Source: Gemmataceae bacterium (GTDB taxonomy: Bacteria > Planctomycetota > Planctomycetia > Gemmatales > Gemmataceae). From it: a DNA stretch of 64,000 bases. Below, piece by piece: positions 53,401 to 61,040 of the stretch (position 1 is its first letter; each line of letters opens with the position of its first letter). Made by a program: the position numbers and the translations under genes. The notes beneath the pieces are model-generated. The model was not told the DNA's origin. It saw only the letters and a list, made by a program, of their open reading frames with translations, and searched no databases. The stretch spans positions 64,001 to 128,000 of the forward strand of contig JALHPZ010000001.1 of the NCBI GenBank assembly GCA_022842245.1. Direction: 5' to 3'.

Positions 53401-53701
53401 CGATCGCTTCGCCGGGTCGGGACATCGAGTAGACGTACTCGACGCCATCGACCTGATAGAGCAGCCGTTCGAGCTTGGACGACACCTGCTGCTCGATCTC
53501 CTCGGCGCTCGCGCCGGGCATGCGCACGTAGATATCGGCGAGGGGAACGACGATCTGCGGCTCTTCCTCCCGCGGGGTGAGCAGCAGGGCGGCGGCCCCG
53601 CAGCCGAGCATCACGAGGATGATGAGCACGGAGAGGTTGCCGTGGAGGAAGGCCTCGATCAGCCGGGCCACGGCTCCACCGTCGGCGGTCTTGTTCGTCA
53701 T
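50426..53701 (-). CDS. RND-family efflux transporter, inner-membrane pump
   Basis: This protein of about 1091 residues has 12 membrane helices and two large periplasmic loops. The TM4 proton-relay acids are present (ALGLVVDDPIVDVEN), as are PREEEPQIVVPLADIYVRMPGAS and ALIESGAVRFRPILLTAGAAM, typical of the CusA/MdtB-like HAE branch. Substrate unknown; the Met-rich metal site of true CusA is not obvious. ATG 53701 is preferred (GGGA nine bases ahead); ATG 53716 is possible. It lies 21 bases after the HlyD stop and has no outer-membrane TolC gene beside it. Confidence 0.94.
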   Translation of the reverse strand: MTNKTADGGAVARLIEAFLHGNLSVLIILVMLGCGAAALLLTPREEEPQIVVPLADIYVRMPGASAEEIEQQVSSKLERLLYQVDGVEYVYSMSRPGEAIVTVRFYVGEHRENSLVKIHNKIAMSVDQVPPGVTGWVVKPIEIDDVPFVNVTLWSKTADDFTLRRVAEQVEVALQGVPETARTEVVGGRRRQFRIELDPERMASRLVTPLDVDRVLRGANVNVRAGALRADNRELSVESGPFVRTPAEAETLVLGVFSGRPVYLRDVATVTDGPEEPTNYTRIRFGPGEPNAPAGDFPAVTVGIAKRKGSNAVAVARALEAKVAELRRDVIPHDIEARVTRNNGETADEKVTELIRELGLAIIIVSGLVMFALGWREALIVVTAVPLTFALTLLVNYLAGYSINRVTLFALILALGLVVDDPIVDVENIFRHFRMRKKPPKEAVLEAVNEVRPPIIVATLVVMVSFLPMLFITGMMGPYMQPMALNVPVAMFMSMVVAFTVTPWLSYQVLKGVYGKGGHEPVDPQKTMTYRIYKAVLTPFLNSRLAAWALIGFVTLLLLASMVLPALGLVPLKMLPFDNKNEFQVLVDLPEGSTIEQTDAALGALADQVRTAPEVREVLSYAGTASPIDFNGMVRHYYLRQESHRGDLRVNLMPKEEREHQSHALVLRLRNDLQAVADRHKARIKIVEVPPGPPVLSTLVAEVYPRAGQSDASFRTDTRHVRGLFAKSKDVVDVDDTFEAERSRFVFRVDKEKASLTGITTEQIANTLRVGLQGMQPGEGNVQDFRAGAAHLPRELNPLGIVLQLPQRERGSLVDLTRLGVKTPTGEIVQLGELGRFESEPAEQTIYHKNLRKVAYVFGDTAGRTPGEAVIGLLFAIRDQPTPGGAEVVWNGEGEWKITLDVFRDLGLAFGGAMLLIYILMVYQTGSYLIPLVQMISIPLTIIGIMPGFWLLNVATGGTVGGYANPVYFTATAMIGMIALAGIADRNAILLLDFIQHVRGRGASLKEALIESGAVRFRPILLTAGAAMLGAWPITLDPVFSGLAWSLIFGLTVSTAFTLVLVPVVYWMLYRNEDRAPLSDASPVPDPNPHS

Positions 53702-53722
53702 GGCAGGGCGTCCCATCGGGAT

Positions 53723-54823
53723 TTATCGCGCAGGCAGCGCGACGCGTTCGCCGCCGCTGAGGCCGGAAAGGATTTCCACTTTTCCGTCGAAGGTCTTCCC
53801 GAGGCGAACAAAGCGGCGCGTGAGGAAGCCGTCGGCGTCGGCCACGTCGACGAGGTCGAGTTGCCCCAACCGCTGGACGGCAGCCTGCGGCAGCCAGACC
53901 CGTTCCACCTCGCCGACCGGGATGACGGCCCGGCCGAACATCCCCGGCAACACCGACACCGACGAGGGCACGGTCAGCCCGAGCTTGACGAGGACCGAGC
54001 GGCTGGCTTGCTGCGCGAGCGGGACGATCTCGCGCACGGAGGCCGTCGTCGCCCAGTTGTTCGCGTCGATGCGAATGCCGAGCGGCTTGCCGACGCCGAG
54101 GCCCGACGCCAGGCTTTCCGGCACATTCACGTGCAGTTCCAGATCGTTCGGGTCGTACAGCGTGAGCAGCGGTTTGCCCGGGCTGGCGAGGTCTCCCGGT
54201 TCGGCGAACCGGTCGGCCACGATTCCGTCGGACGTCGCCGCGATTCGGGCGTAAGTGATCTGCACCTCGATCCGGCCGATTGTTTCCTTCGCCCGTCGGA
54301 CTTGCGTCTCGGCGACTCGGAACGCCCCTTCGACGTTGCTGAACTCTTCGGCGCTGACGGCGCCTTTCAGGGCCTTGATCCGTTCGTAGTTCGATCGGCG
54401 CGTGACGAGGTCCGCCTCGGCGGCGGCGAGCGAGGCGGTCGCTTCCCGCTGCTGGGCGTTCAACTCGCGGTCGTCGAGGACGACGAGGATATCCTTCGCC
54501 TTCACGCGGTCGCCGGACCGCGGCTTGATCTCGCGGATGGTCGCGAGCAGTTGACTGGCGACGTCGGCTTTACGCTTCGGCTGAACGGAACCGACGGCGG
54601 TGACGGTCTCCGCCCCGACCGTCCGCTCGGCCGTCACGAGCGCGCGATTGCCGGCTTTCGTCCGCTCGACCGGAGCCACGCCCGGCGGAACCTTTTCGTG
54701 AAAGGCCCCGCCCATCCAGGCGAGGAACAGCCCGAGCGCGGCGATTGCGAGCGTCGCGGTCAGCACGGTCTTGACGACCCCGAACACGCGGGCGGCGGGT
54801 CCGGGGCGAGGATCGGTGGACAT
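53723..54823 (-). CDS. HlyD/MFP-type periplasmic adaptor of the RND pump
   Basis: This 366-residue protein has an N-terminal membrane anchor (TVLTATLAIAALGLFLAWMGG), lipoyl half-motifs (VASQLLATIREIKPRSGDRVK and ARIAATSDGIVADRFAEPGD) around an alpha-hairpin (about 120-190), and a beta-barrel/membrane-proximal region ending GLSGGERVALPAR. It bridges the inner-membrane pump and an outer channel. GGGAAG lies ahead of the ATG. If the TGA of the small upstream gene is read through, that frame ends three bases before this start. Confidence 0.93.
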   Translation of the reverse strand: MSTDPRPGPAARVFGVVKTVLTATLAIAALGLFLAWMGGAFHEKVPPGVAPVERTKAGNRALVTAERTVGAETVTAVGSVQPKRKADVASQLLATIREIKPRSGDRVKAKDILVVLDDRELNAQQREATASLAAAEADLVTRRSNYERIKALKGAVSAEEFSNVEGAFRVAETQVRRAKETIGRIEVQITYARIAATSDGIVADRFAEPGDLASPGKPLLTLYDPNDLELHVNVPESLASGLGVGKPLGIRIDANNWATTASVREIVPLAQQASRSVLVKLGLTVPSSVSVLPGMFGRAVIPVGEVERVWLPQAAVQRLGQLDLVDVADADGFLTRRFVRLGKTFDGKVEILSGLSGGERVALPAR

Positions 54824-54889
54824 GATTCACTTCCCGTTACGTTCGGCGGGAGGGGTTTCGGGGAAATCGTCGGCTTGGTTCGGAAGGAT

Positions 54890-54907
54890 CGGCCGCGACC
54901 GCGGCCG
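54890..54907 (-). other. Hairpin after the small-gene TGA, SECIS-like candidate
   Basis: CGGCCGC and GCGGCCG form a 7-base stem around loop GGTC on the minus strand. The loop begins 23 bases after the TGA at 54923-54925. Bacterial SECIS elements are stem-loops just 3' of UGA, usually with a G near the start of the loop and about 16-37 bases to the loop. GC-rich DNA makes chance hairpins common. Confidence 0.35.
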
Positions 54908-54922
54908 GCACGAATCCCCCAT

Positions 54923-55009
54923 TCAGGTCCGCACGCCCATCTTCGGGAGCACCCAGATCTGGAGGATGATCCAGCCCACGAGAATCGCGAGAATCAGGAA
55001 CGGTTCCAC
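54923..55009 (-). CDS. Tiny membrane protein; TGA may be a selenocysteine codon
   Basis: 28 codons from GTG 55009: one membrane helix (FLILAILVGWIILQIWVLP), then KMGVRT and TGA. AGGA precedes the GTG by nine bases. The helix-WVLPK.GV.T pattern is one I recognise from small proteins in planctomycetes and other phyla, where a Cys often follows the Thr. Here that position is TGA. Reading on gives MGDSC and about 30 more residues to a second TGA at 54827-54829, three bases before the HlyD ATG. It lies first in the RND efflux cluster, so the product is probably a partner of the pump or adaptor. The gene is well supported; the recoding is a hypothesis. Confidence 0.65.
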   Translation of the reverse strand: MEPFLILAILVGWIILQIWVLPKMGVRT

Positions 55010-55077
55010 GGTGATGGTCCTGCGAGGGGAACCGGCGGGTTGCTCCGCCGGGGTCGGGTCGTCCGATGGTGTCGGTG

Positions 55078-55695
55078 TCACTTCTTCTTCTCCGCTCCCG
55101 GAATCGGATGCTCCTTGTGAGCTTCGTCAAATCCATTCTTCACGAACTGGGATACGACTTCCGCGTGGGCCTGGATGATCTTGACCACGTCCGCGTTGTC
55201 GGACGTCTCGATCACCTTCACTCCCTTGGCAGTGTTCGTGATCTCCAGCTTCATCTTCTTGCCGTGCTTGAAGGCTTCCGCGAAGAGCGGATCCCAGTAG
55301 CGCACGCCGTTCCCGGACTTCAGCCGCTCGTACATCGCCGGGACATGTTCTTGGATCTTCTTGGCCACTTCGGGCTTATCGGATTCCGTCACGGTCTCGA
55401 CTCCGTTGTCGAGCTTCTTCACGTTACGTTTGATCGCCTTGTGGTTCTCGAGCAGGAAGTGGAATGTATCGCGGTCGGTGGCGAACGTGGCATCCTTTCC
55501 CTGGCCGCTTTTGCCCATCGGGCCTTTGCCCATCGGGCCTTTGCCCATCGGGCCTTTGCCCATCGGGCCTTTGCCCGCGGGCGGTCCCTTTTGCGGTTCG
55601 GCCATCGGCTTCTCCGCCGCCCAGCCGAGACTCAATCCAAGACCGGCCGCGAGGAATGTCATCGCGATCGTCCGGTAGACTCTGTGCCGATTCAT
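55078..55695 (-). CDS. Secreted His-containing protein with GPMGK repeats
   Basis: This 205-residue protein has a signal peptide (AMTFLAAGLGLSLGWA), then a Gly/Pro/Met/Lys repeat (four GPMGK units, about 43-62). The folded part has FHFLLENHKAIKRNVKKL, GVETVTESDKPEVAKKIQEH and FVKNGFDEAHKEHPIPG. Conserved His and Met residues suggest metal or heme binding, but there is no CXXCH. I recall homologues next to RND or metal-efflux genes in planctomycetes. GAGGG lies seven bases before ATG 55695. The likely place is the periplasm and the function is unknown. Confidence 0.78.
   Translation of the reverse strand: MNRHRVYRTIAMTFLAAGLGLSLGWAAEKPMAEPQKGPPAGKGPMGKGPMGKGPMGKGPMGKSGQGKDATFATDRDTFHFLLENHKAIKRNVKKLDNGVETVTESDKPEVAKKIQEHVPAMYERLKSGNGVRYWDPLFAEAFKHGKKMKLEITNTAKGVKVIETSDNADVVKIIQAHAEVVSQFVKNGFDEAHKEHPIPGAEKKK
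55511..55570. repeat. Four tandem 15-base repeats inside the secreted-protein gene
   Basis: Unit TTGCCCATCGGGCCT (plus-strand reading) four times without change, then a partial copy. It codes for the GPMGK repeat. Identity at the DNA level points to recent slippage, so the copy number may vary between strains. Confidence 0.9.
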
Positions 55696-55727
55696 GTCAT
55701 CGCCCTCGAGAGAGTGTGGTTCGTCGT

Positions 55728-56141
55728 TCATCCAAGCAAGCGGCGCATCTCGTGCGAGTGTTCGTCTTCGTCCGCGGCCTGTTCTTCCATCTTCATTTTG
55801 AGCGAATAGAAGCCGGCGGCTTCGGCCTGGGCCGCGAGCTTGACGTAGTTCGCGACGTCGATCCGCTCTTGTTCCACGTCCGCGGCGAGCATCGCCGTGA
55901 CGCTTTCCGGCGGGGCGCTCAGGTCCGGCTTCAGGACGGGCGTGCCGCCGAGCAACCGAATCTGGTTGGCCAGGTACTGGGCGTGGCCGACCTCGTCGCC
56001 GACCTCGGCGAGGTACATTTGCCGGACTGGTTCGTGGGCCGCTCCCTTGATTGCCGCCGCCTGGAGCATGTATCGAAGGAAGGTCGTCACCTCTCGATTC
56101 AGTTGCTGGTTCAGATCCTGGATCAGCTTGTCGTGTGTCAT
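55728..56141 (-). CDS. Ferritin-like (bacterioferritin/Dps-type) protein
   Basis: 137 residues from ATG 56141, with AGGAGA five bases ahead. A four-helix bundle: LIQDLNQQLNREVTTFLRYM (metal Glu in helix A), AEVGDEVGHAQYLANQI (E..GH..., helix B), DVEQERIDVANYVKLAA (helix C) and MEEQAADEDEHSHEMRRLL (E..DE..H, helix D). These give the di-iron ligand pattern of bacterioferritins. It should store iron or remove Fe2+ and peroxide. It heads the cluster that continues with the His-rich secreted protein and the RND system, 32 bases upstream. Confidence 0.88.
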   Translation of the reverse strand: MTHDKLIQDLNQQLNREVTTFLRYMLQAAAIKGAAHEPVRQMYLAEVGDEVGHAQYLANQIRLLGGTPVLKPDLSAPPESVTAMLAADVEQERIDVANYVKLAAQAEAAGFYSLKMKMEEQAADEDEHSHEMRRLLG

Positions 56142-56325
56142 CTCTTTCTCCTGGTTTGGCCTGTAACCGGGGTACAAGCATTGCGGGTGAGTCTCGTGAT
56201 TCCCAAGGTCGAGAAAATGCCGCTCCAGACGTCGGCGACGAGAAACCCGAATACCAAACGCATCGGCCGTTGCGGCAAACAAGCCGTGAATTGAAACGGA
56301 GGAACAACGCCAACGATTCACCGAT

Positions 56326-56805
56326 TCAAATGATCGATTCGACGATCCATTTCCCCCAGTGCGTCACATCCGAGGCACCGTGGCGCTTGAGGATTTCTCC
56401 AACTTGACGCCATTCGGATTCATGCCCGTGTGGGAACACGGCGACAACACTGCCTCCGCTCCGGAGAATTTCGTCCGCGCGATGGAACAGAATGATTTCG
56501 TCGGAGAACAGCTCCTCCAAACCCCTCATGAACCGAACCCAGAGACCGTGGCGTTTTCCTTCAAGGTCGAGTTCTTCCGCCCCCTTCGATCCGTGGAATA
56601 TTTCGATTCGATCGCCGGCATAACCCGCGGCATCGAGTTCCTTGACGAGCGTTAGGACTTCCACACCTGGCCCAAAAAACCCGGTCACTCCCTTCAGAGG
56701 CAGGTACGCATAACCACCACTGTGCGGGTCTCGATTTAACTTGATCATGTCACGACTCGAAAGGGGAGGGATGTCGGCGGCAATGGTCATTCTACGCAAT
56801 GGCAT
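56326..56805 (-). CDS. Hypothetical soluble protein
   Basis: About 159 residues. The centre reads GVTGFFGPGVEVLTLVKELDAAG, then DRIEIFHGSKGAEELDLEG, VRFMRGLEELFSDE and GSVVAVFPHGHESEW. This alternation resembles small ferredoxin-like stress proteins that contain a Gly-rich hinge, but I cannot name the family. The start is uncertain among GTG 56829, ATG 56805 (GGAA five bases ahead) and ATG 56790. It is transcribed towards the ferritin gene, 184 bases away. Confidence 0.65.
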   Translation of the reverse strand: MPLRRMTIAADIPPLSSRDMIKLNRDPHSGGYAYLPLKGVTGFFGPGVEVLTLVKELDAAGYAGDRIEIFHGSKGAEELDLEGKRHGLWVRFMRGLEELFSDEIILFHRADEILRSGGSVVAVFPHGHESEWRQVGEILKRHGASDVTHWGKWIVESII

Positions 56806-56958
56806 TTCGATTCCGGCGTTAGAAGTCACAGTGGGCTGATCCGCCGACGTCGCAAAAGTTACACGATTTTCACCTGTAACTTTTTGATCCGTCGCGGATC
56901 ATAATCTCCGTGGCCCGTCGATCGGATGGGTTTCATTCCTGAATGTGAGGTCGAACCG

Positions 56959-57354
56959 ATGGAACGGATGTTGTTCGGCGTGGCGGTCGTATCGCTGGCG
57001 ATGATGGGGTTCCGTGCGCTCGCCGCGGACCATACCAAGGACACGCCGGCCGAAGTGAAGCAAGCGGTGGCCGACGGGAAGGCCGTGCTGATCGACGTGC
57101 GAGAGGCGGACGAGTGGAAGGACGGCCACCTGAAGGACGCCAAACACCTTGCGCTGTCGGACATCAAGGCCGGGGTGACGGCCGAGCAATTGAAGAAGCT
57201 GATACCGACCGGGAAGGTCGTGTACCTGCACTGCGCGGCCGGCGGTCGCTGCCGCAAGGCCGCCGATCTCCTCAAGGCGGCCGGAATCGAGTCGCGGCCG
57301 CTCAAGCCGGGCTACGACGACCTGGTGAAATCCGGGTTCGATCAGGCGAAGTGA
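56959..57354 (+). CDS. Exported rhodanese-domain protein
   Basis: 131 residues from ATG 56959 (GAGG eight bases ahead). N-terminal signal (MLFGVAVVSLAMMGFRALA), then a single rhodanese domain: VLIDVREADEWKDGHLKDAKHLALSDI and the active loop HCAAGGRCRKAADLL. The catalytic Cys in C-A-A-G-G-R is present. Single-domain rhodaneses move sulfane sulfur. It lies ahead of the ECF sigma gene and may share its transcript. Confidence 0.9.
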   Translation: MERMLFGVAVVSLAMMGFRALAADHTKDTPAEVKQAVADGKAVLIDVREADEWKDGHLKDAKHLALSDIKAGVTAEQLKKLIPTGKVVYLHCAAGGRCRKAADLLKAAGIESRPLKPGYDDLVKSGFDQAK

Positions 57355-57427
57355 CTCCGGCAAGCCACGCGGACGGTCTTTACGAACAATGGACTTCGGA
57401 ACCGCTCCGGGGTAAGTCAGCATCGCC

Positions 57428-58072
57428 ATGAGCGCGTTGAACGAGCCGCCAGTCGAACCGACCGAAGACGATCTTGAGTTGCTACGCCGCGCGCAGTCCG
57501 GCGACTTCGCCGCCTTTGAACGGCTCGTCGGCCGCCTCCAGGGTCGCGTCTACGCGGTGGCGTACCGCATTCTCGGGCAGGCTCAGGATGCCGAGGACGT
57601 GGTGCAGCAGACGTTCCTCAGCATCATCGAACACATCGACGCGTTCCGGGGCGAATCCGCCGTGGCCAGCTGGGTGCTGCGGATCGCCACGAACTTCGCT
57701 CTGAAGGTGCTTCGGAAGCGCCGGGGGCTGCCAACAGTGTCACTGGACGACGGCGACGAATCGTTCGCATCGGTGCCACACCCGGAATTCATCGCCGCGT
57801 GGCGGGAACCGCCCGACGTTCTGGCCGAGCGGGCCGAGATGCGGGAACTCCTGGACAAGGCGATCGCGGAACTGGACGACAAGCATCGCGTGGTCTTCGT
57901 ACTTCGGGATATCGAAGGGTTGTCCACGGAGGAAACGGCCGAGGCGCTGGGGCTGAGCGTGGCGAATGTGAAGGTGCGGTTGCTCCGCGCCCGCATGCAG
58001 CTGCGCGAACGACTCACCCGCGAACTGGGCGACGCCGCGACGCGGGTCGTTCCGGATCATCAACATTCATGA
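57428..58072 (+). CDS. ECF-type RNA polymerase sigma factor
   Basis: 214 residues. Region 2 (about 20-95) has DFAAFERLVGRLQGRVYAVAYRIL and DAEDVVQQTFLSIIEHI; region 4 (about 145-200) has LDDKHRVVFVLRDIEGLSTEETAEALG and NVKVRLLRARMQLRERL. It directs RNA polymerase to its own promoter set. The zinc anti-sigma gene starts 16 bases downstream, so the pair should work as a switch; the signal is not apparent. Confidence 0.95.
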   Translation: MSALNEPPVEPTEDDLELLRRAQSGDFAAFERLVGRLQGRVYAVAYRILGQAQDAEDVVQQTFLSIIEHIDAFRGESAVASWVLRIATNFALKVLRKRRGLPTVSLDDGDESFASVPHPEFIAAWREPPDVLAERAEMRELLDKAIAELDDKHRVVFVLRDIEGLSTEETAEALGLSVANVKVRLLRARMQLRERLTRELGDAATRVVPDHQHS

Positions 58073-58088
58073 AGCAGGGTCTCCGATC

Positions 58089-58346
58089 ATGTCGTGCGAA
58101 GAACTGCTCCGGGCGTTGAACGAAGTGATCGACGACGCGTCGGCGCTGGCGCTCTACACCGAGTTCGCCGATCACCTCTCCGGGTGCAACCCGTGCCAGC
58201 TTGTGGTCGACAACGTGCGCAAGACGATCCAGCTTTACAAGTCCGGCGAACCATATCCGATGCCCGCCGGCTTTCAGGACCGATTCCGCGACGCCCTGCG
58301 CGCCAAGTGGCAGGCCCGATTCCCGAATTCGAAACCGCAGTCGTAA
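58089..58346 (+). CDS. Zinc-finger anti-sigma factor
   Basis: This 85-residue soluble protein has the ZAS motif: C3, then H29-x3-C33-x2-C36 in HLSGCNPC, which bind zinc. It is short, with no membrane segment, so it senses a cytoplasmic signal, perhaps redox or zinc. By position it binds and holds the ECF sigma factor encoded just upstream. Confidence 0.9.
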   Translation: MSCEELLRALNEVIDDASALALYTEFADHLSGCNPCQLVVDNVRKTIQLYKSGEPYPMPAGFQDRFRDALRAKWQARFPNSKPQS

Positions 58347-58369
58347 CAGCGGCGGAGCGCCGGTTTCGC

Positions 58370-59791
58370 TCAGAGGCGCGAGCCGACCGGTTCGATCGTG
58401 AAGGAGAAGGAATCGGCGGAGATGGAGGCGGGGAGCGTGAGGTTGGCGCGTTCGCGGCAGGGGCTGTTGTCGACGGTGAAGGGCCCGGCGAACTTGACGC
58501 CGAGGCCGTCCTTCGACCGGTACAGGATGATGTTGGCGGTCGCCCAGGGGAGCGTGATGTGCGTCTGGCTGCCGGGGCCGAGGATGAGGTTGTCCGCCAT
58601 GAGGAGGACGCCGTCGACGGCGAGGGGGAGTCGGTGGCCGCTGACGAGTTCGAGTCGGGCGGAGGGGCTGATGCTGACGGGCTGGCGGAAGAGGAACTGG
58701 CAGGAGGCGCCGAGGGTGACGCGGTCGCCGCATTTCAGGAGCGAGCGTTCGTTGGGGGTGCCGTTGACGTGCAGGCCGCGGTTGGATTCGACGACGTAGC
58801 CTTCGCCGTCGCGGGCGAGTTCGGCGTGCATGCGGGAGACGTCGGCGAAGAGGGGCACGTCGATGGGGGCGTCGGCGGTGGCCTGTCCGAAGGTGACGCG
58901 CGAGCCGAGGCAGACGAGATAGCCGCCGACGCCGTCGATCCAGAGGAGGAAGCGTTTGGGCAGGCCGGAGTGGCTTGACGGTCGCGTGGCGGGTCCGGGG
59001 GCGTAGTGCGGCACGACGGGCGAAGCGGCGCCGCCGACGGCGGCCATGGTGGCGACTTCGACCGGGTTGGGGTGATAGGTGCCGGTGTTCGGCCGGAGCG
59101 ATTCCCACGCGCGGATCTGGATGAGGCGCGCCTCGCGGTGGTTCGGCGCGACGGCGATCGCCTCGCCGGCCCAGCGGGCGGCGTCGGCCCACTTGTGCGC
59201 GTCAGCCGCCTCGGACAGCGCGGCGATAGCGGTGCGGAAGCGTTCGTGGCGTTCGCCCAGCTGGCGGGCGTAGGCGTCCAGCCCGGTGGTCGGCGCCATC
59301 AGGAGGCGGGTGCGCAACCGGTCGATCGTGGCCTGGGCGAGAAGGAAGTCGCCGCGGTCCGCCATTTCGATCGCCATCACCCAGTCCTGGGCGAGGATCT
59401 CCATGGCGTCGAGGTCGGGCCGCTGGACGTGGCGTTCCTTCAGGCGGCCGATGACCGACAGGACGTGCAGGGGCCGGCCGGCTTCGAGGGCGGCGGCGCA
59501 CTCGGCGACGCCGATGCGCGTCAGCGCCGTGCGCAGCGTGCCGACGCGGGCGTCGCCGGTGTTGAGCGCCTCGGCGGCGAGCAGGTCTTTCCAGGCGGCT
59601 TCGGTGTTGTCGGCGCGGTGGTGCTTCTCGCCGCGCGCCACGTAGGTGGCGGCGACGTCGCGGAGGAGTCGGCCGGCCTTGCGGTAGCCTTCGGCCGCGA
59701 GGGGCGCGAGCATCCGCTGCGCCTCTTCGGGACGGCCGTTGCGGATCGACTCCTTCGCCTGGCGGAATGTCAGCCACGGGGACAGAGGCAT
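58370..59791 (-). CDS. FHA-domain protein with helical N-terminal repeats
   Basis: 473 residues from ATG 59791 (MPLSPWLTFRQAKESIRNGR, a start I recognise from planctomycete homologues). About residues 1-260 are helical, TPR-like repeats (KAGRLLRDVAATYVARGEKH). About 285-375 is an FHA domain with VSRMHAELARDGEGYVVES and HVNGTPNERS, which binds phosphothreonine. A second, degenerate FHA-like segment (LILGPGSQTHITLPW) follows. No membrane helix. A link with Ser/Thr kinase signalling is likely. ATG 59800 is an alternative start. Confidence 0.85.
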   Translation of the reverse strand: MPLSPWLTFRQAKESIRNGRPEEAQRMLAPLAAEGYRKAGRLLRDVAATYVARGEKHHRADNTEAAWKDLLAAEALNTGDARVGTLRTALTRIGVAECAAALEAGRPLHVLSVIGRLKERHVQRPDLDAMEILAQDWVMAIEMADRGDFLLAQATIDRLRTRLLMAPTTGLDAYARQLGERHERFRTAIAALSEAADAHKWADAARWAGEAIAVAPNHREARLIQIRAWESLRPNTGTYHPNPVEVATMAAVGGAASPVVPHYAPGPATRPSSHSGLPKRFLLWIDGVGGYLVCLGSRVTFGQATADAPIDVPLFADVSRMHAELARDGEGYVVESNRGLHVNGTPNERSLLKCGDRVTLGASCQFLFRQPVSISPSARLELVSGHRLPLAVDGVLLMADNLILGPGSQTHITLPWATANIILYRSKDGLGVKFAGPFTVDNSPCRERANLTLPASISADSFSFTIEPVGSRL

Positions 59792-59840
59792 GGGGGCCAT
59801 TATACCGCTATTCGCCCCGACCCGGCGTCCGTTTGAACCG

Positions 59841-60959
59841 TCATTCGGTTGGATCGGCATGGCCGGTGGTGCGCGGGCCGACCGATTCGTAATGTCGGCC
59901 GAACCGGTTTTTCACGAACGACTCGAAATCCACCTGTTCCTGCTTCACAAATCCGGACGTCGGTAGCCGCCCGGCGACGTGCAGGTCCACCACCGCGCAC
60001 AGTGATGCCGCCGTGGTGATCTGGATCGCGCTCCAGACTTCACCGCCGATCGTGGACATGTAGATCTTGCGGGCTTCGGATTTCTGCACGAACCGCCCTT
60101 TGCGCCAGCCGGTGACGGTGACGAAGACAATGACCACATCCTGGAACGTGATCGGCACCGATTTCTCGAGAATGTCCTTGAGGATTTCGCGGCGTTCGCC
60201 GAGGCGGAGTTCGTCGACGAGGAACTTGGCGAGTTCGCGGTGGCCGGGATAGCGGACGGTCTTGTAGTCGAGTTCGCGGACCTGGCCGTCGAGGGTTTCG
60301 CAGAGGGTGCCGAGGCCGCCGGAGGTGTTGAAGGCCTCGTAGGCGACGCCGTCGAGGTCGAAGTGTTCGAGGCCTTCAAGGGGGAGGACTTCGATGCGTC
60401 GGCCGGCGTGGATCGCCTCGCAGGGGTTGCAGTATTCGTTGATGAGTCCGTCGGTGGACCAGGTGAGGTTGTACTTGAACTGGTTGGAGGGGTACTGCGG
60501 CAGCGCGCCGACACGGAGGCGGACGGTGTCGAGCTTGTCGAACCAGGTGAGGACGTGGCCGGCGAGGATGGTGATGAAGCCGGGGGCGAGTCCGCACTGG
60601 GGCATGAAGATCTGGCCGGGGCGGGCGTTGGCGGCGACGGCGCGGACGCGGCGGGTGGTTTCGACGTCCTCGGTGAGGTCGAAGTAGCTGAGGCCGAGGT
60701 CGGCGGCGACTTCGGCGACGGTGGGGTTCAATTTGTAGCTGAGTGCGGAGACGACGAGGGCGCGGCCGCGGAAGTCGTCGGCGAGGGCGATCGGGTTGGC
60801 GGCGTCGACGTGGCGCGTCTCGATGGCCGGGTGCGAAACCCGCGCGAGGGCGTCGGGGTCGGCATCGCACAGCCGCACGCGGTAGTCGCCGGAGTCGGCG
60901 AGGAAGCGGGCGATCATCCGCCCGATCTTCCCCGCCCCGAGGAGGACGATGTCGGTCAT
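59841..60959 (-). CDS. Saccharopine dehydrogenase-like NAD(P)-dependent oxidoreductase
   Basis: This 372-residue protein has the Rossmann motif IVLLGAGKIGRMIARFL, then CDADPDAL, VSALSYKLNPTVAEVAADL and MPQCGLAPGFITILAGHVL, the pattern of the lysine/saccharopine dehydrogenase family. Family members act in lysine breakdown or in polyamine and carboxynorspermidine synthesis; no pathway partner is adjacent. It ends about 50 bases from the FHA gene start on the same strand. Confidence 0.9.
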   Translation of the reverse strand: MTDIVLLGAGKIGRMIARFLADSGDYRVRLCDADPDALARVSHPAIETRHVDAANPIALADDFRGRALVVSALSYKLNPTVAEVAADLGLSYFDLTEDVETTRRVRAVAANARPGQIFMPQCGLAPGFITILAGHVLTWFDKLDTVRLRVGALPQYPSNQFKYNLTWSTDGLINEYCNPCEAIHAGRRIEVLPLEGLEHFDLDGVAYEAFNTSGGLGTLCETLDGQVRELDYKTVRYPGHRELAKFLVDELRLGERREILKDILEKSVPITFQDVVIVFVTVTGWRKGRFVQKSEARKIYMSTIGGEVWSAIQITTAASLCAVVDLHVAGRLPTSGFVKQEQVDFESFVKNRFGRHYESVGPRTTGHADPTE

Positions 60960-61040
60960 GGGGAAACCTCGCGGGCCGGCAACGGGTAGAATGGTGCTAG
61001 ACCATTATTACTTTCGGGTCGATAGAAACCAAGAAACCGA

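Noticed and set aside
51158..55120. 1320-codon plus-strand frame
   Set aside because: It runs opposite to the RND, HlyD and small genes and has the Arg/His/Asp-rich composition of antisense GC-rich DNA; the motifs of the minus-strand proteins are decisive.
54837..55136. 99-codon minus-strand frame overlapping the tiny membrane gene
   Set aside because: Its product is Arg/Asp/Pro-rich without structure, typical of an out-of-frame shadow; the other frame has a ribosome site, a helix and a recognised end.
55511..55570. CRISPR-like short tandem repeat
   Set aside because: The 15-base units have no spacers and encode an in-frame peptide repeat of a secreted protein; no cas genes are in the window.
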